A stretch of 64,000 bases of DNA from NCBI RefSeq assembly GCF_000006405.1, contig NW_003210321.1, positions 432,505-496,504 on the forward strand, given 5' to 3'. The notes beneath the pieces were generated by a model. That model did no database searches. It saw only the letters and a program-made list of their open reading frames with translations, and was not told the origin of the DNA. The DNA is from Perkinsus marinus ATCC 50983. Taxonomy: Eukaryota; Perkinsozoa; Perkinsida; Perkinsidae. Below are positions 47,250 to 56,218 of the stretch, one piece after another. The translations under genes and the position numbers were made by a program. The stretch's first letter is position 1. Each line of letters begins with the position of its first letter.

Positions 47250-48935
47250 TCAAGCCTCGGACGACGTCAACTGCTGCTGCTGCTTCTCAGCGGCTTCCTT
47301 CAACTCCTTAAAGTAGGCCTCGTTTCGAATCATCTGGTCCCTTCTAGGTCCTAGATCCTCCCATATTGCGGCCATTGCATTCCACAACGGAGCCGCTACA
47401 AAAGTGATGAAGCCCAGTTGTAGCTTGGCGAACTCGAGCTCGTCGTCAGGGTGGTGCTCCATGAAGGGAGCGAAGGAAAGCCCCTGCAGCTTCTCCGCCT
47501 CTGCCTGGTGATGGAACTCCTTCATCACTCTATAGGACCAGTTTTTATACAAATCGGTGGGCAATACAGGATTGCTGATATCAGCGGCATGCACGACGCA
47601 CTTATGAACCAATATTCGATTCTCAGGAGATTCGTAATCGATCTCCCCCAGGGAGGCACCGAGCTCCTGCAACTTCGTAGTCAGGTCGAAGTGAACTTTC
47701 ATGTCTGTGGCCAGGATGGCGTTGATAGTCGTTTTCCGAAACTCCATATATTGCTCATCAGTCCATTCGCTGAGGAAGTTGTTGTTGTGTTCTAGTAGGA
47801 GCTCAAAAGTCTTCGCAGAATGCATATTTTCTAAAACAGCGATATCGTTGTACCGAATTGCCAAAGGGTGTCGCCTTTTGACGTAGTAGTCGTTATTGAA
47901 GCCTTGATGGCCTAGGTCATGAGTGAGAGCCCCCACGAGAAGGGCTATCTCGTCCACAGGAGAGCAGAAGACGTCGGCGCCCGAGATCCGCAGTATCCGA
48001 CCTACCGCGGCCAAAACGGAGTACGCATGTTTGAAATTATGGTAGGGAATAGCAGAGTTATAATTTGCAACGACAGACAACAGAAAACTTTGCATTTTCG
48101 AGAACTCTATGACGTCTTCTCCAGACAAGACCTCGTTGAAACAACCCCATACGTGGAACAAATTGAAAGCGTTCTTCGCAAGCTCCTCCTCAGAAAGACT
48201 CAACCGGTCCATCTCCCATGACGTGAGCTCTTCCAAAGACTTGGTACAGAGCTCAGTGGAATATGGAAAACCTTCGTTGTGCGCAAAGGAGGTTTGTGAA
48301 AAGATACCCTTCATGCTGGAGTTGCCATCTTCAGTGCTGACTCGGCTACGAGCAGAGGCCGCATTGCTTTGTGCCAAACTAGGCCTTCTGGGCACTTTGG
48401 TAGGATGCTCCTCCATCCACTCCATGACGAAGCTGTTGATCGATGAAGGTTCCTTCTCCAACTGCATGGTGACTCTAGCCATGACCATGTTCTTGAGAGC
48501 GGCATTGGATAAGTCGTGAGCGAGGGAGCTCAGGTTGGGACTAGACGCCTTCTGACCTCCCTTGGTCCTCTCTGGTGTGCAAGAGAGGCTGCCAGTGGAA
48601 GCTCTTCGAGCAGCGTGGCGCTTGATAGTGGTGCTTCCGACACAATTGAACCACTCTCGTATGTAGGTGCACATGAAGAGGGTGGGGTCTTCGGGCATTC
48701 GACTGCCGAGCTCAACCATGAGCTCAGTCAGAAGATTCTCGAGGTCATGTTCGTAGAAGTATTCCTGGATTTTGAAAACTTGATGGGTCTCCTCCTCGTC
48801 GTTAATCGGCGTGGATGATATGCGTGGTTGATTCGATAGGAAGGAGGACGTCTCGGTCGATCCAAGGTTGCCTGTGGCTGACATTGAAGCGACCAAAACT
48901 AGATCACCAACAAGATTAAGGATTCGCACGATCAT
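47250..48935 (-). CDS. 3',5'-cyclic nucleotide phosphodiesterase with RII-like N-terminus
   Basis: Hydrolyses cAMP and/or cGMP. The single open frame has 561 residues and no intron, exceptional in this window. The catalytic domain (about 260-545) has YHNFKHAY (299-306), the metal-binding LTHDLGHQGFNND (337-349), VVHAADISNP with the third metal ligand Asp 452, and a downstream glutamine region FAKLQLGFI. The N-terminus contains YFYEHDLENLLTELMVELG then PEDPTLFMCTYIREW (about 59-95), which looks like an RIIa/DPY-30-type dimerisation-docking helix pair. A weaker second copy lies at about 150-180. RRAS (110-113) and RRPS (183-186) fit PKA target sites. No transmembrane segment is evident. ATG 48884 (MSATGN) is an alternative start. 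Substrate preference cannot be read from the sequence. Confidence 0.93.
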   Translation of the reverse strand: MIVRILNLVGDLVLVASMSATGNLGSTETSSFLSNQPRISSTPINDEEETHQVFKIQEYFYEHDLENLLTELMVELGSRMPEDPTLFMCTYIREWFNCVGSTTIKRHAARRASTGSLSCTPERTKGGQKASSPNLSSLAHDLSNAALKNMVMARVTMQLEKEPSSINSFVMEWMEEHPTKVPRRPSLAQSNAASARSRVSTEDGNSSMKGIFSQTSFAHNEGFPYSTELCTKSLEELTSWEMDRLSLSEEELAKNAFNLFHVWGCFNEVLSGEDVIEFSKMQSFLLSVVANYNSAIPYHNFKHAYSVLAAVGRILRISGADVFCSPVDEIALLVGALTHDLGHQGFNNDYYVKRRHPLAIRYNDIAVLENMHSAKTFELLLEHNNNFLSEWTDEQYMEFRKTTINAILATDMKVHFDLTTKLQELGASLGEIDYESPENRILVHKCVVHAADISNPVLPTDLYKNWSYRVMKEFHHQAEAEKLQGLSFAPFMEHHPDDELEFAKLQLGFITFVAAPLWNAMAAIWEDLGPRRDQMIRNEAYFKELKEAAEKQQQQLTSSEA

Positions 48936-49060
48936 CTACCTGCACAGTCTCATGGACCCCTATGGAAACATTTTACTGGTAGAAGAGATGACAGGACAGG
49001 CCCGATCGAACTGCTATGGTCCACGGCACGTCACCGGGCCTATAACCTACCAACTGCTCC

Positions 49061-49167
49061 TTAAGGCGTACCTTAAAAGTGGCAATTCCTTACGCTCCTT
49101 ATTTGAGGAGCGCTTACTCATAACTTTACATTTTTAAGGAGCGTCCTACTTTTAAGGTACGCCTTAA
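49061..49167. repeat. Nested inverted repeat, 20-bp perfect arms
   Basis: Arms 49061-49080 (TTAAGGCGTACCTTAAAAGT) and 49148-49167 are exact inverted complements. Inside, CGCTCCTT pairs with AAGGAGCG, making a second stem. Size and form fit a small MITE-like element or a structured transcript. Confidence 0.75.
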
Positions 49168-49549
49168 AGAGTGTGAAAACCTGCTCCTAACCGAAAAAAG
49201 CGGAGCGATGCGGCGCGCGCTAGAATCACGAGTCTATCCTGACGACATGCGATTTACAACTTGTCAACAAATTTGGAAAAAGATCTGGCTATGTGCAACG
49301 TCCAAGACTCTTGGGAGTTGAATCTACACCTTTTCACTCTCAAATTCAACAAGTAGAAAAACAAACTAAATAGATGAAATTTGATTTTCGACGAGTGAAA
49401 GGAGTCTTTCACGAAATGAAAGTTCGATTTTCGTTGACCGGTCGAAAGTGAAAGTTCAAATTCCTAGATGGAAAACATGTGCAGGGCCGACTACATGTGC
49501 CGGTGATTATTTGATAATTCCCAGGACATTTCTGAGAATTTACGTTTTT

Positions 49550-49640
49550 CTCTGAACATTTCTACCCTGATTCGTTTGCAAACTCCCATGATCAGTGAGG
49601 AAACTCCTGAGCTTAGCTGAGCCGAGCAAACATATATTCC
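49550..49640 (+). repeat. Dispersed repeat, copy B
   Basis: Shares TTTCTACCCTGATTCGT, CCTGAGCTTAGCTGAG and ACATATATTCC with the copies near 19.5, 58.2 and 59.5 kb, in the same orientation. Confidence 0.65.
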
Positions 49641-49889
49641 ATGACTGAAACAATCGCTCATAGTATGGGCCTCATACTATCACTAACGACACACACAAAT
49701 ACGACCAATATTCCTCACGCAGAGATGTGCAGAGGACTATGATGACGGTGTAGTTGAAAATTTCTGGAATCCGTATAGTTCATTACCGGTTCTCAGAGAG
49801 GGTATGTCTCTGCGTTCGTCCTGTTTCGTATTCCCGTTTTTCCGGAGTAGTTTTTTCTTTAGTAGTGATTTCAACTACCGCTGCAACGA

Positions 49890-50672
49890 ATGGCAGAGAG
49901 TGGTGATGACACACTGGTAGACCTCGCGCTCCCTGGGAGGTTCAAATGGGTGTGGTTGGTCGGCCTCGTGGGCGTAGGGGTGACATTTATCCTCCTAATC
50001 GCCCTACACAGGACCTTCTCGGACCTCATCATCATCTCAATGGTGGGGTTGTTATGGATACTCGCGCCGTTGGTTTGTCTATTTACAACCCTCGTTAGAA
50101 GGTATGGATTTAAGCGAGCTATTCATTATCTGGACCTGGGACTTTCGGTCGAGGACATGACATCGAGTATGCCAACCGTAGAGGACAAGAAGTCCTTCTT
50201 CGAGATGGCTAAGAACGCTTCGACGGTCTCGCTGGATGCCACGGTTTCATCACAGGACTTGTGTGCGATATGCTTAGATGAGGAGGATATGGATTTCCCG
50301 TTGATAACCCTGAGGTGCGGTCATGTGTTTCATGAGAGATGCATCGACTCCGTCATCGACACAGCCTATGAGAAAATGTATGCCCCTCAATATCTCGGCT
50401 TGCCAATTTTACCTCGAGAGAAAGTGCTCAGCTCGCTACGCTGTCCTCTCTGCCGCTCACAAATCACGCAGGTAGACCGTGATATCGAACAAGGCTATCG
50501 AGATTCTGTCACGGAGGACCACGATGCAGTCGCTGGTGATCCTCCTCCTAGTGAAAGGCCTTTGGCGAGGACTGCCGCCATCACTGGCTTATCTGAACTG
50601 GGAGAGTTCAACATCCCCTATTCGTCCGATGCGGTATCTACTCCCACGTTCGCAGCAACTACACGGTCGTGA
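49890..50672 (+). CDS. Membrane RING-H2 E3 ubiquitin ligase
   Basis: Predicted membrane-anchored E3 ligase of 260 residues in one exon. Two hydrophobic helices lie near the N-terminus (about 20-40, WVWLVGLVGVGVTFILLIAL, and 46-69), followed by a cytosolic part. The RING-H2 finger has C125, C128, C143, H145, H148, C151, C185 and C188 (CAICLDEE, LRCGHVFHERC, CPLCRSQ). The 33-residue insertion between C151 and C185 is longer than in most RING-H2 proteins. A Ser/Thr-rich tail ends at TGA. The start ATG lies just before the first hydrophobic segment. The target and membrane are unknown. Confidence 0.88.
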   Translation: MAESGDDTLVDLALPGRFKWVWLVGLVGVGVTFILLIALHRTFSDLIIISMVGLLWILAPLVCLFTTLVRRYGFKRAIHYLDLGLSVEDMTSSMPTVEDKKSFFEMAKNASTVSLDATVSSQDLCAICLDEEDMDFPLITLRCGHVFHERCIDSVIDTAYEKMYAPQYLGLPILPREKVLSSLRCPLCRSQITQVDRDIEQGYRDSVTEDHDAVAGDPPPSERPLARTAAITGLSELGEFNIPYSSDAVSTPTFAATTRS

Positions 50673-50756
50673 TCAACCCTACTATTCGCAGAATCATTAT
50701 TCTAGGCTTTCTCGCATCGAGAGCTACTTTTTGTGTAGATAACATTTGAGTTTTTT

Positions 50757-51210
50757 ATCGTTTTTTCCGAAACCTCGGGGGCCGTGAGCTGACGGCTCGT
50801 AAATCCCCGGTCGTCATCTACGAGATACCACTGTCCGATGAGCAGTGCTTCTCTTCGGTCGACCTGTACATCTTCGATGACTCTTTCAATCAGGCGAGTT
50901 GCGCACGCGGAAGATTTTGTGGAGATTCTGATGTGACTTCCTGTCCTTCAGAATGTGTTGTTGGTCGCCTTGTACCCGAACGTCGTTGAGGCTTCTTTTC
51001 GCTGCACCTCTACTTGTAGTGTTGAGTTTAGTAAGCGGTGGTGGTCGTAGATCAGGTGGAGTATAGCTCGTGGGGAAAATACATCTTAACGCTGATGAGA
51101 GTAGTATTATTTTCAACTACGTAGCAGATGCGTGTGCGAAGATGGCAGCTTTAGTTTTATGGAGAGTACGCGCGGTGAGAAGTGCCATTGAGCCCATGGT
51201 CGGTGAGTAG
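50757..51210 (+). CDS. Unrecognised short exons
   Basis: Open stretches with coding character but no known family: LTARKSPVVIYEIPLSDEQC, VDLYIFDDSFNQ, NVLLVALYPNVVEASFRC and, in the last, LNADESSIIFNYVADACAKM followed by WRVRAVRSAIEPMVGE and TAG. Joining them requires short introns that I could not fix. They might be a small separate gene or a decayed fragment. Confidence 0.3.
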
Positions 51211-51804
51211 AGTAGTTTTCCTTGTGAGTTCTTAGAGTAGAGCTTTTTTTATTGTGGAGTGCCTGAGGGCATGAGCGCATGCATGATATGCGAAGCAATA
51301 GCAGCAATTCAAAAGTTTGGCATCAAGTCTTCATAGAAGTTTATGTTATCAATTTGATAACATGAAATACCACATCACATAGTAGTATGAACTGAAGTTG
51401 TATCTCTTATCAGTAGTTGGAGACCGTGAGTAGTGATGATCGGCTAACGATAGTGTCTACTACGCCGGATAGCTATACCAAGTTCAGTCGTTACTATACT
51501 AGTTCTACAAGTCGTTATGTGCTTGCAGTCACTTCTCCACCACATGTAACACATGCCACCCTAGTGCGCTTCCCTCAGCAGACTTCATACTCCTCGTAGA
51601 GTCGTATCTCAATCTGTACAGCAAACATTGATGGACTGTAGTCAATCCAGGGTTGATAGCGAGACCTGTTTTTGCAGCCATGGATTTACTATTCAGTCTG
51701 ATGAACTCCCTTCAGCACAGCTTCGTATCAGAAAATGCATGGGATTTGATAGTATCTCGTGGTTAATGTCTCTTAGTTACTTTTGTCTGTTAAATTGTGT
51801 GAAA
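51211..51804. other. Nothing recognised
   Basis: Short open frames only; region directly upstream of NPL4. Confidence 0.5.
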
Positions 51805-53906
51805 ATGACGTCGTCGTCGGCGGACGGAGAGCAGAAGGCGACTAAGAGGAATTTCCAGAGTTTTGAGAGCTATTTGAGAGACCATAAGTAGGAAAGTGTG
51901 GCCCCCATAGCCCATCGGAACCGCGAGAATTCCAAACGGTATCTCATAGTCGCTGAGTTAGATCCCTTCGTTGTGCGAAGTTCGGATGAGGCATGTGAGA
52001 TTGATATCTCTAGCTGGAAGGGAATATTCAGATCGAGGGAGTAGAGTTTATTGGAGTTGGTGCTTGCCAGGTATGAGACTTCTTTATTCCCCCTATCACA
52101 ACACTACAAGACGGTCGTGTTGGAGAAGGGACGAATGACAAAGCTACCGCCAGCTCTCACGCTGAATCGGCAGAGGTGGTGAAGGGAAGCTAGCCGCCGC
52201 CGCGTGTGAGAGCGCTGCATATCTAGGTACCGTCATGTGGACCATTGTGAGTGGATGAACACTGAGGAGATCAAGTCATTCGTCCAGTATTGGCAGGTGA
52301 GGGAGGACACACTAGGTTTGCGATGGGCGCATGAGTGCTTTGGTTGTCTCAGTTTGATAAGGAGATGCTACAACAACGGTGTGGATGGTTGTATGGGTAA
52401 TGGTAGTGTTATAAGTCATACCACTCCTTGAGGAAATCCTAATAGTTACTACCTCTCGGATCCTAACTATGATGATGGATGTCGAATTGTGGTAGAGGGT
52501 ATATACGAGCCGCCGAAGCAGGAGGTGTATAACGCGGCTACTGGAGGCATTCGGATGAATGAGATGCTAGTGGCTATGCAAGAGGTCCTAAAGGGGTATG
52601 GGTTGTGATCTCTGGACAGTTGTGGGAGGTGTGGTATGATGGTATCGGGAGATGCCATGCTTGATCATTCACAAGCGGTCTTGTGTACAGCCGACTGAGT
52701 ATAAGTCTGTCTCTATATCAGGCATCGAAGGGCAAGCCTTTGGATCCTGGAGTTCTGGGAGGAATGGTAGATCCTGCCCTGCAGAAAGTGGATGTAGTTA
52801 TGTCCAAGTTGGGGCTGGAGAGGGTGGGATGCATCTTCACTGCTCTACCGAGGGACTATGAGATGAGTAGCGGCGAGCTTTTGGCAGCTGCTAGGTTGCA
52901 GAAGTTGGTGAGAGTGTGGTATCATAATGCAGGATGGGAAGTTGTNNNNNNNNNNNNNNNNNNNNNNNNNNNNNNNNNNNNNNNNNNNNNNNNNNNNNNN
53001 NNNNNNNNNNNNNNNNNNNNNNNNNNNNNNNNNNNNNNNNNNNNNAGGCAAGGGCAACCAGAGACTTTGGTGGGTGGCGTGGGAGGTAGGGGTGATGGTT
53101 GAGGAAGTGTAAGTAGGTTTGGATGGCCTCGGACCAAGCTGAGGGTATGTTGCAAGATGGTCTCTTTGATGTGAAGAAGACTGCAGAGACGCCGACTAGG
53201 GTACAGCTTAGAGAGCCATTCAGTGTAGGAGGGGGCGGAGGGATGGGGTGTGAAGGAATAGTAGCTCGAGAGCATGCCCTGAGGGGTCCTTCGTAGCCTC
53301 TTGGTGCTGACTTTGTCGATGCTAGCGTTGGTGAAAGAGCGGTATGGTATTTTGTGGCGCAGTGACGTTTTTTTGCAGCAAGAGATGATGCCACCAGTGC
53401 TGGCGAGCGGGTCGGAGGTCACAGAATTCGATCCGGACTGGCTGTTGGTGAAAGTCAACGATGGTGTACCGTTGAAGAAACGCAGCATGTTCCGGTTCTC
53501 GCATTTCCCTAGGTAATCACTGTAATGAGTATTGAATTTCGTGGCGCAGTGACTTTTTCCTCAGAGAGAATCGTAGTCGGCAACAGTCGCCAGACGATAT
53601 AAAGCAGTACATGCGACAAGTAGTTCTGCATGGGTAGCATGCCCTTGAGTAGTAGAGATGCCAGATACCAGCGGGAACTCCGTCCTGGGCGCGATACGCA
53701 GACTTCCACCTCCTAGTGTACATCACGTTACTCCTCGATGAGGACACAGCAGGTGGGCCGGCTTGGGGTGGAGTGTCCGACTGTGTCCGACCGCCGCGTG
53801 CTTCTCGGTTCAGCGTACACTGACAGGTGCAATAGCGGGGAGTATATCGAGAGAGGAGGAGATCGACAAGGCAATGGATGAGCTGTTGACTAATATGGCT
53901 GCTTGA
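51805..53906 (+). CDS. NPL4: NPL4, Cdc48/p97 ubiquitin-binding cofactor
   Basis: NPL4 works with UFD1 and the AAA ATPase Cdc48/p97 to extract ubiquitylated proteins. Blocks in order are ATKRNFQSFESYLRDHK, LPPALTLNRQ joined to RYRHVDHCEWMNTEEIKSFV, QQRCGWLYG, NYDDGCRIVVEGIYEPPKQE, LERVGCIFTALPRDYEMSSG, then ELLAAARLQ. The 100-base gap follows, then AEGMLQDGLFDVKKTAETPT, EFDPDWLLVKVNDGVPLKKR, FRFSHFPR joined to ENRSRQQSPDDIKQYMRQ, ADFHLLVYITLLLDEDTA, and EEEIDKAMDELLTNMAA before TGA at 53904-53906. The MPN-like core and C-terminal part are unmistakable. The zinc-finger region and exons around the gap are not fully resolved. Two introns share the motif TTTYGTGGCGCAGTGAC. Confidence 0.93.
52946..53045. 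other. Assembly gap (100 N)
   Basis: One hundred undetermined bases inside the NPL4 gene. Confidence 1.
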
Positions 53907-54132
53907 ATAGAAGCGAACAACTCTCCTTTATCTATCACTACTGTCTTGGGTTGAGTTCAATGCATTGGTGAATGAACGCTCTTGGGAAGGTCTGGCGGTC
54001 TGCGGCTCTTTGGAGGTAGCAGGATGCACTCAGCACTGCACTTTTGGGTGGACGGGATAAGTTGATTATCATTATTGTAACAGCACAAACATGTGGGGAG
54101 AGGTTTTGCTCGGTTGCTCCAGTGGAATTTCA

Positions 54133-55543
54133 ATGCTACTACGAACGACAAAAAACGCTTGGAAGCTGTCGCCTTCTGTCGCTCGTCAAAAGCGTACATT
54201 CAATAGCAGCAGTAGCGAGGTGGAGAAGTACGCGGACATGCCTGCTATAGCTGTGCACAAGGGCTACAAGATCGTCATGTCTCTCAGTGTATGCAGACTT
54301 CCGACGGTGTAAGTGTACGAGACTGTGGGAGAGTCCCTATTGCGGGCTGCAGTTATAGGGCTTCGTACACTAGTGTTATGTTTGCAGAAGAATGCTTTCA
54401 TGGACAGTTTTCTTATTGTTAGTGATGGTGTAGGTATACGGAGCCTCTATTCATTCGAGAACATCGCGAGTGGCGAGCAGAGTGGGAGGAACGAACAGCC
54501 AACCAGTTGGAAATTGCCGATAGTTTAGTTTACCAGAACTTCCCCCATCATTTTCTCCCTAGCCGACGGGTAATTTTGTGGCGCGTGACGAAGGAGTAAT
54601 GGTCGATTTGGTTAGGAACTGGCCCTATTACGAGAAGGCTCACAGACGGACATTTTGCAACAAGAGGGTGGTACGGTTGTGAAGATGTCAGAGTTGGATA
54701 AGCTCATCGCTGAGGAGGTGATCTTAGCTCTTGAGTGCTGTGGGTAGAGTAGAATAGAAGTGGCGAAGGTGTGGTATTGATAATGATGAAAATGCATGAA
54801 GGCTAGTGTGCTTCCTTGAGTAGAGCATTTTATAATGCTGTGAATCATCAGGGTCTATCGGGTTTGGAAGGCCAACTCGGTGGTGGACGGAAAAAGAAGA
54901 AGAAAGAAGACACCTTAGCAGGAACTGAAAAGCAGAGAACTCTAAAAGAAGTAGTGGTCCATCGATCTGCGCAGGACTATGGGCATCGTATGAGGTTAGA
55001 GCTCGTGACAGATGCACAACACGGATCGTCGAGGAACGGAGATGCTGTGGTTACTGGTGAAGTATCGCGGCTCGACCATCTGGACGTTTCCTTACTCTAG
55101 TCATCTACAGGGCGACAGCGCGAGAGAGGTATGTTCGAGGGGCCGTGAGGGAGATGAGGAGAGCTCCTTGTCCTTAGACGCTACAGCGGATATGTATGGC
55201 TCAGCTGGGAGAGGCATACAAGCCCTATTTCGTGGGTGAGGTTAGTCAGTGCCTCTGCAGTACATTTACATCAACAGGTACATGCCCTATGCATTACCGC
55301 AAGTTCACGTCGTTACGGTATGCCGAGGAGGAAGAGACTGTTATTGGCAGCAAGGTGAAGCTGTCTCGAGCCTCATCCATTACTGTCTAAGTAGCATACT
55401 GGCAGGTTTTCTATTACCGGGCTATCCATCTACCTTCGAGTATACCGATTACTCTTAGTCCGGATGGTCCGGTGGAGGACTTTGCGTGGGTGGCCCGGGC
55501 AGAGCTCCTCGACTATGTTGGGGAGGTAGTAGGTCGGCATTGA
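54133..55543 (+). CDS. MRPL46: Mitochondrial large-subunit ribosomal protein mL46
   Basis: Component of the mitochondrial ribosome's large subunit, built on a Nudix-like fold. The N-terminus MLLRTTKNAWKLSPSVARQK is basic and hydroxylated, as in mitochondrial presequences. Then follow GYKIVMSLSVCRLPTV joined across an intron to YTEPLFIREHREWRAEWEER, SLVYQNFPHHFLPSRR, TDILQQEGGTVVKMSELDKL, EMLWLLVKYRGSTIWTFPYS (Nudix-like strand), and SIPITLSPDGPVEDFAWVAR with AELLDYVGEVVGRH before TGA at 55541-55543. Order and spacing fit mL46. Intermediate exons around 55.1-55.4 kb are only partly resolved. The intron after FLPSRR carries the GTGGCGC motif seen in NPL4 introns. Confidence 0.85.
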
Positions 55544-56218
55544 TGATGATAACAGTCTTGTGCGTCTGTAGTCAGCGTGGTACCACTACCGTCGATGCCT
55601 GCCGTTGGACTTCTTGCCAGGTCAGGAGTCAGTTGCTGTGGGTGAGCAAGATGCTACAGGTGCACGCTCCTGAGCATGGTGTTGTTGGTTTCTGTCCTAA
55701 GAGTGTTTCTCGAGTTCTTTCACACAGCGACGGTATCATGCCGGTTCGGATCGTTGGGTTTGGCTTTCTGATGGTGGTCGACTCTTGCTGTTATCGAGCT
55801 GTTCCTGGAAGCAGTGCTCTAGTATATTATCCTACCTTAGAATAGCGCTTAGGATGCTCCTTATCGCTCTATCCTTCGTGGTGCTCACGATGTGTCTTGA
55901 AGTGTCTACTGCCTGAAGTGACTAATGCACGATGAGAGTCAGCGTTGGGCGTGGTCCCATGGCCCATTCTATTCTCTCGGCTGCACCTTAGCTATGATGT
56001 CATTGCTTCCCTGTATAAGATATTAATACCCTCACTATCGGTAACAGTGACAATGGCGGCAGTGATATCATCGGGAAGATCGCTATCATGTTCTTAAATG
56101 CTGACTTGACGTTTGCATGAGGCGATCCTGTTCGAGTAGCGTTTTGGTGAGGAGATGGATCCGCGGGGTCCTATTCGTTTCGTCAAGGCTATCATGCGTT
56201 TCCAAGCTCCTTATTGTC
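55544..56218. other. No recognised gene
   Basis: Short open frames without motifs between mL46 and the Kelch gene. Confidence 0.5.

Larger units (their letters stand above)
48936..49889. other. Divergent intergenic region
   Basis: Separates the phosphodiesterase and RING genes, which point away from each other, so it should hold both promoters. It contains the nested inverted repeat at 49061-49167 and a copy of the dispersed repeat at about 49550-49640. No gene seen. Confidence 0.6.

Noticed and set aside
50757-51210. C-terminal piece of a DExH-box helicase
   Set aside because: LLVALYPNVVEAS recalls the helicase C-terminal domain, but the sequence before and after does not fit, so it was left unnamed.
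52891-53488. Minus-strand open frames across the second gap
   Set aside because: Antisense to NPL4 and dependent on N bases.
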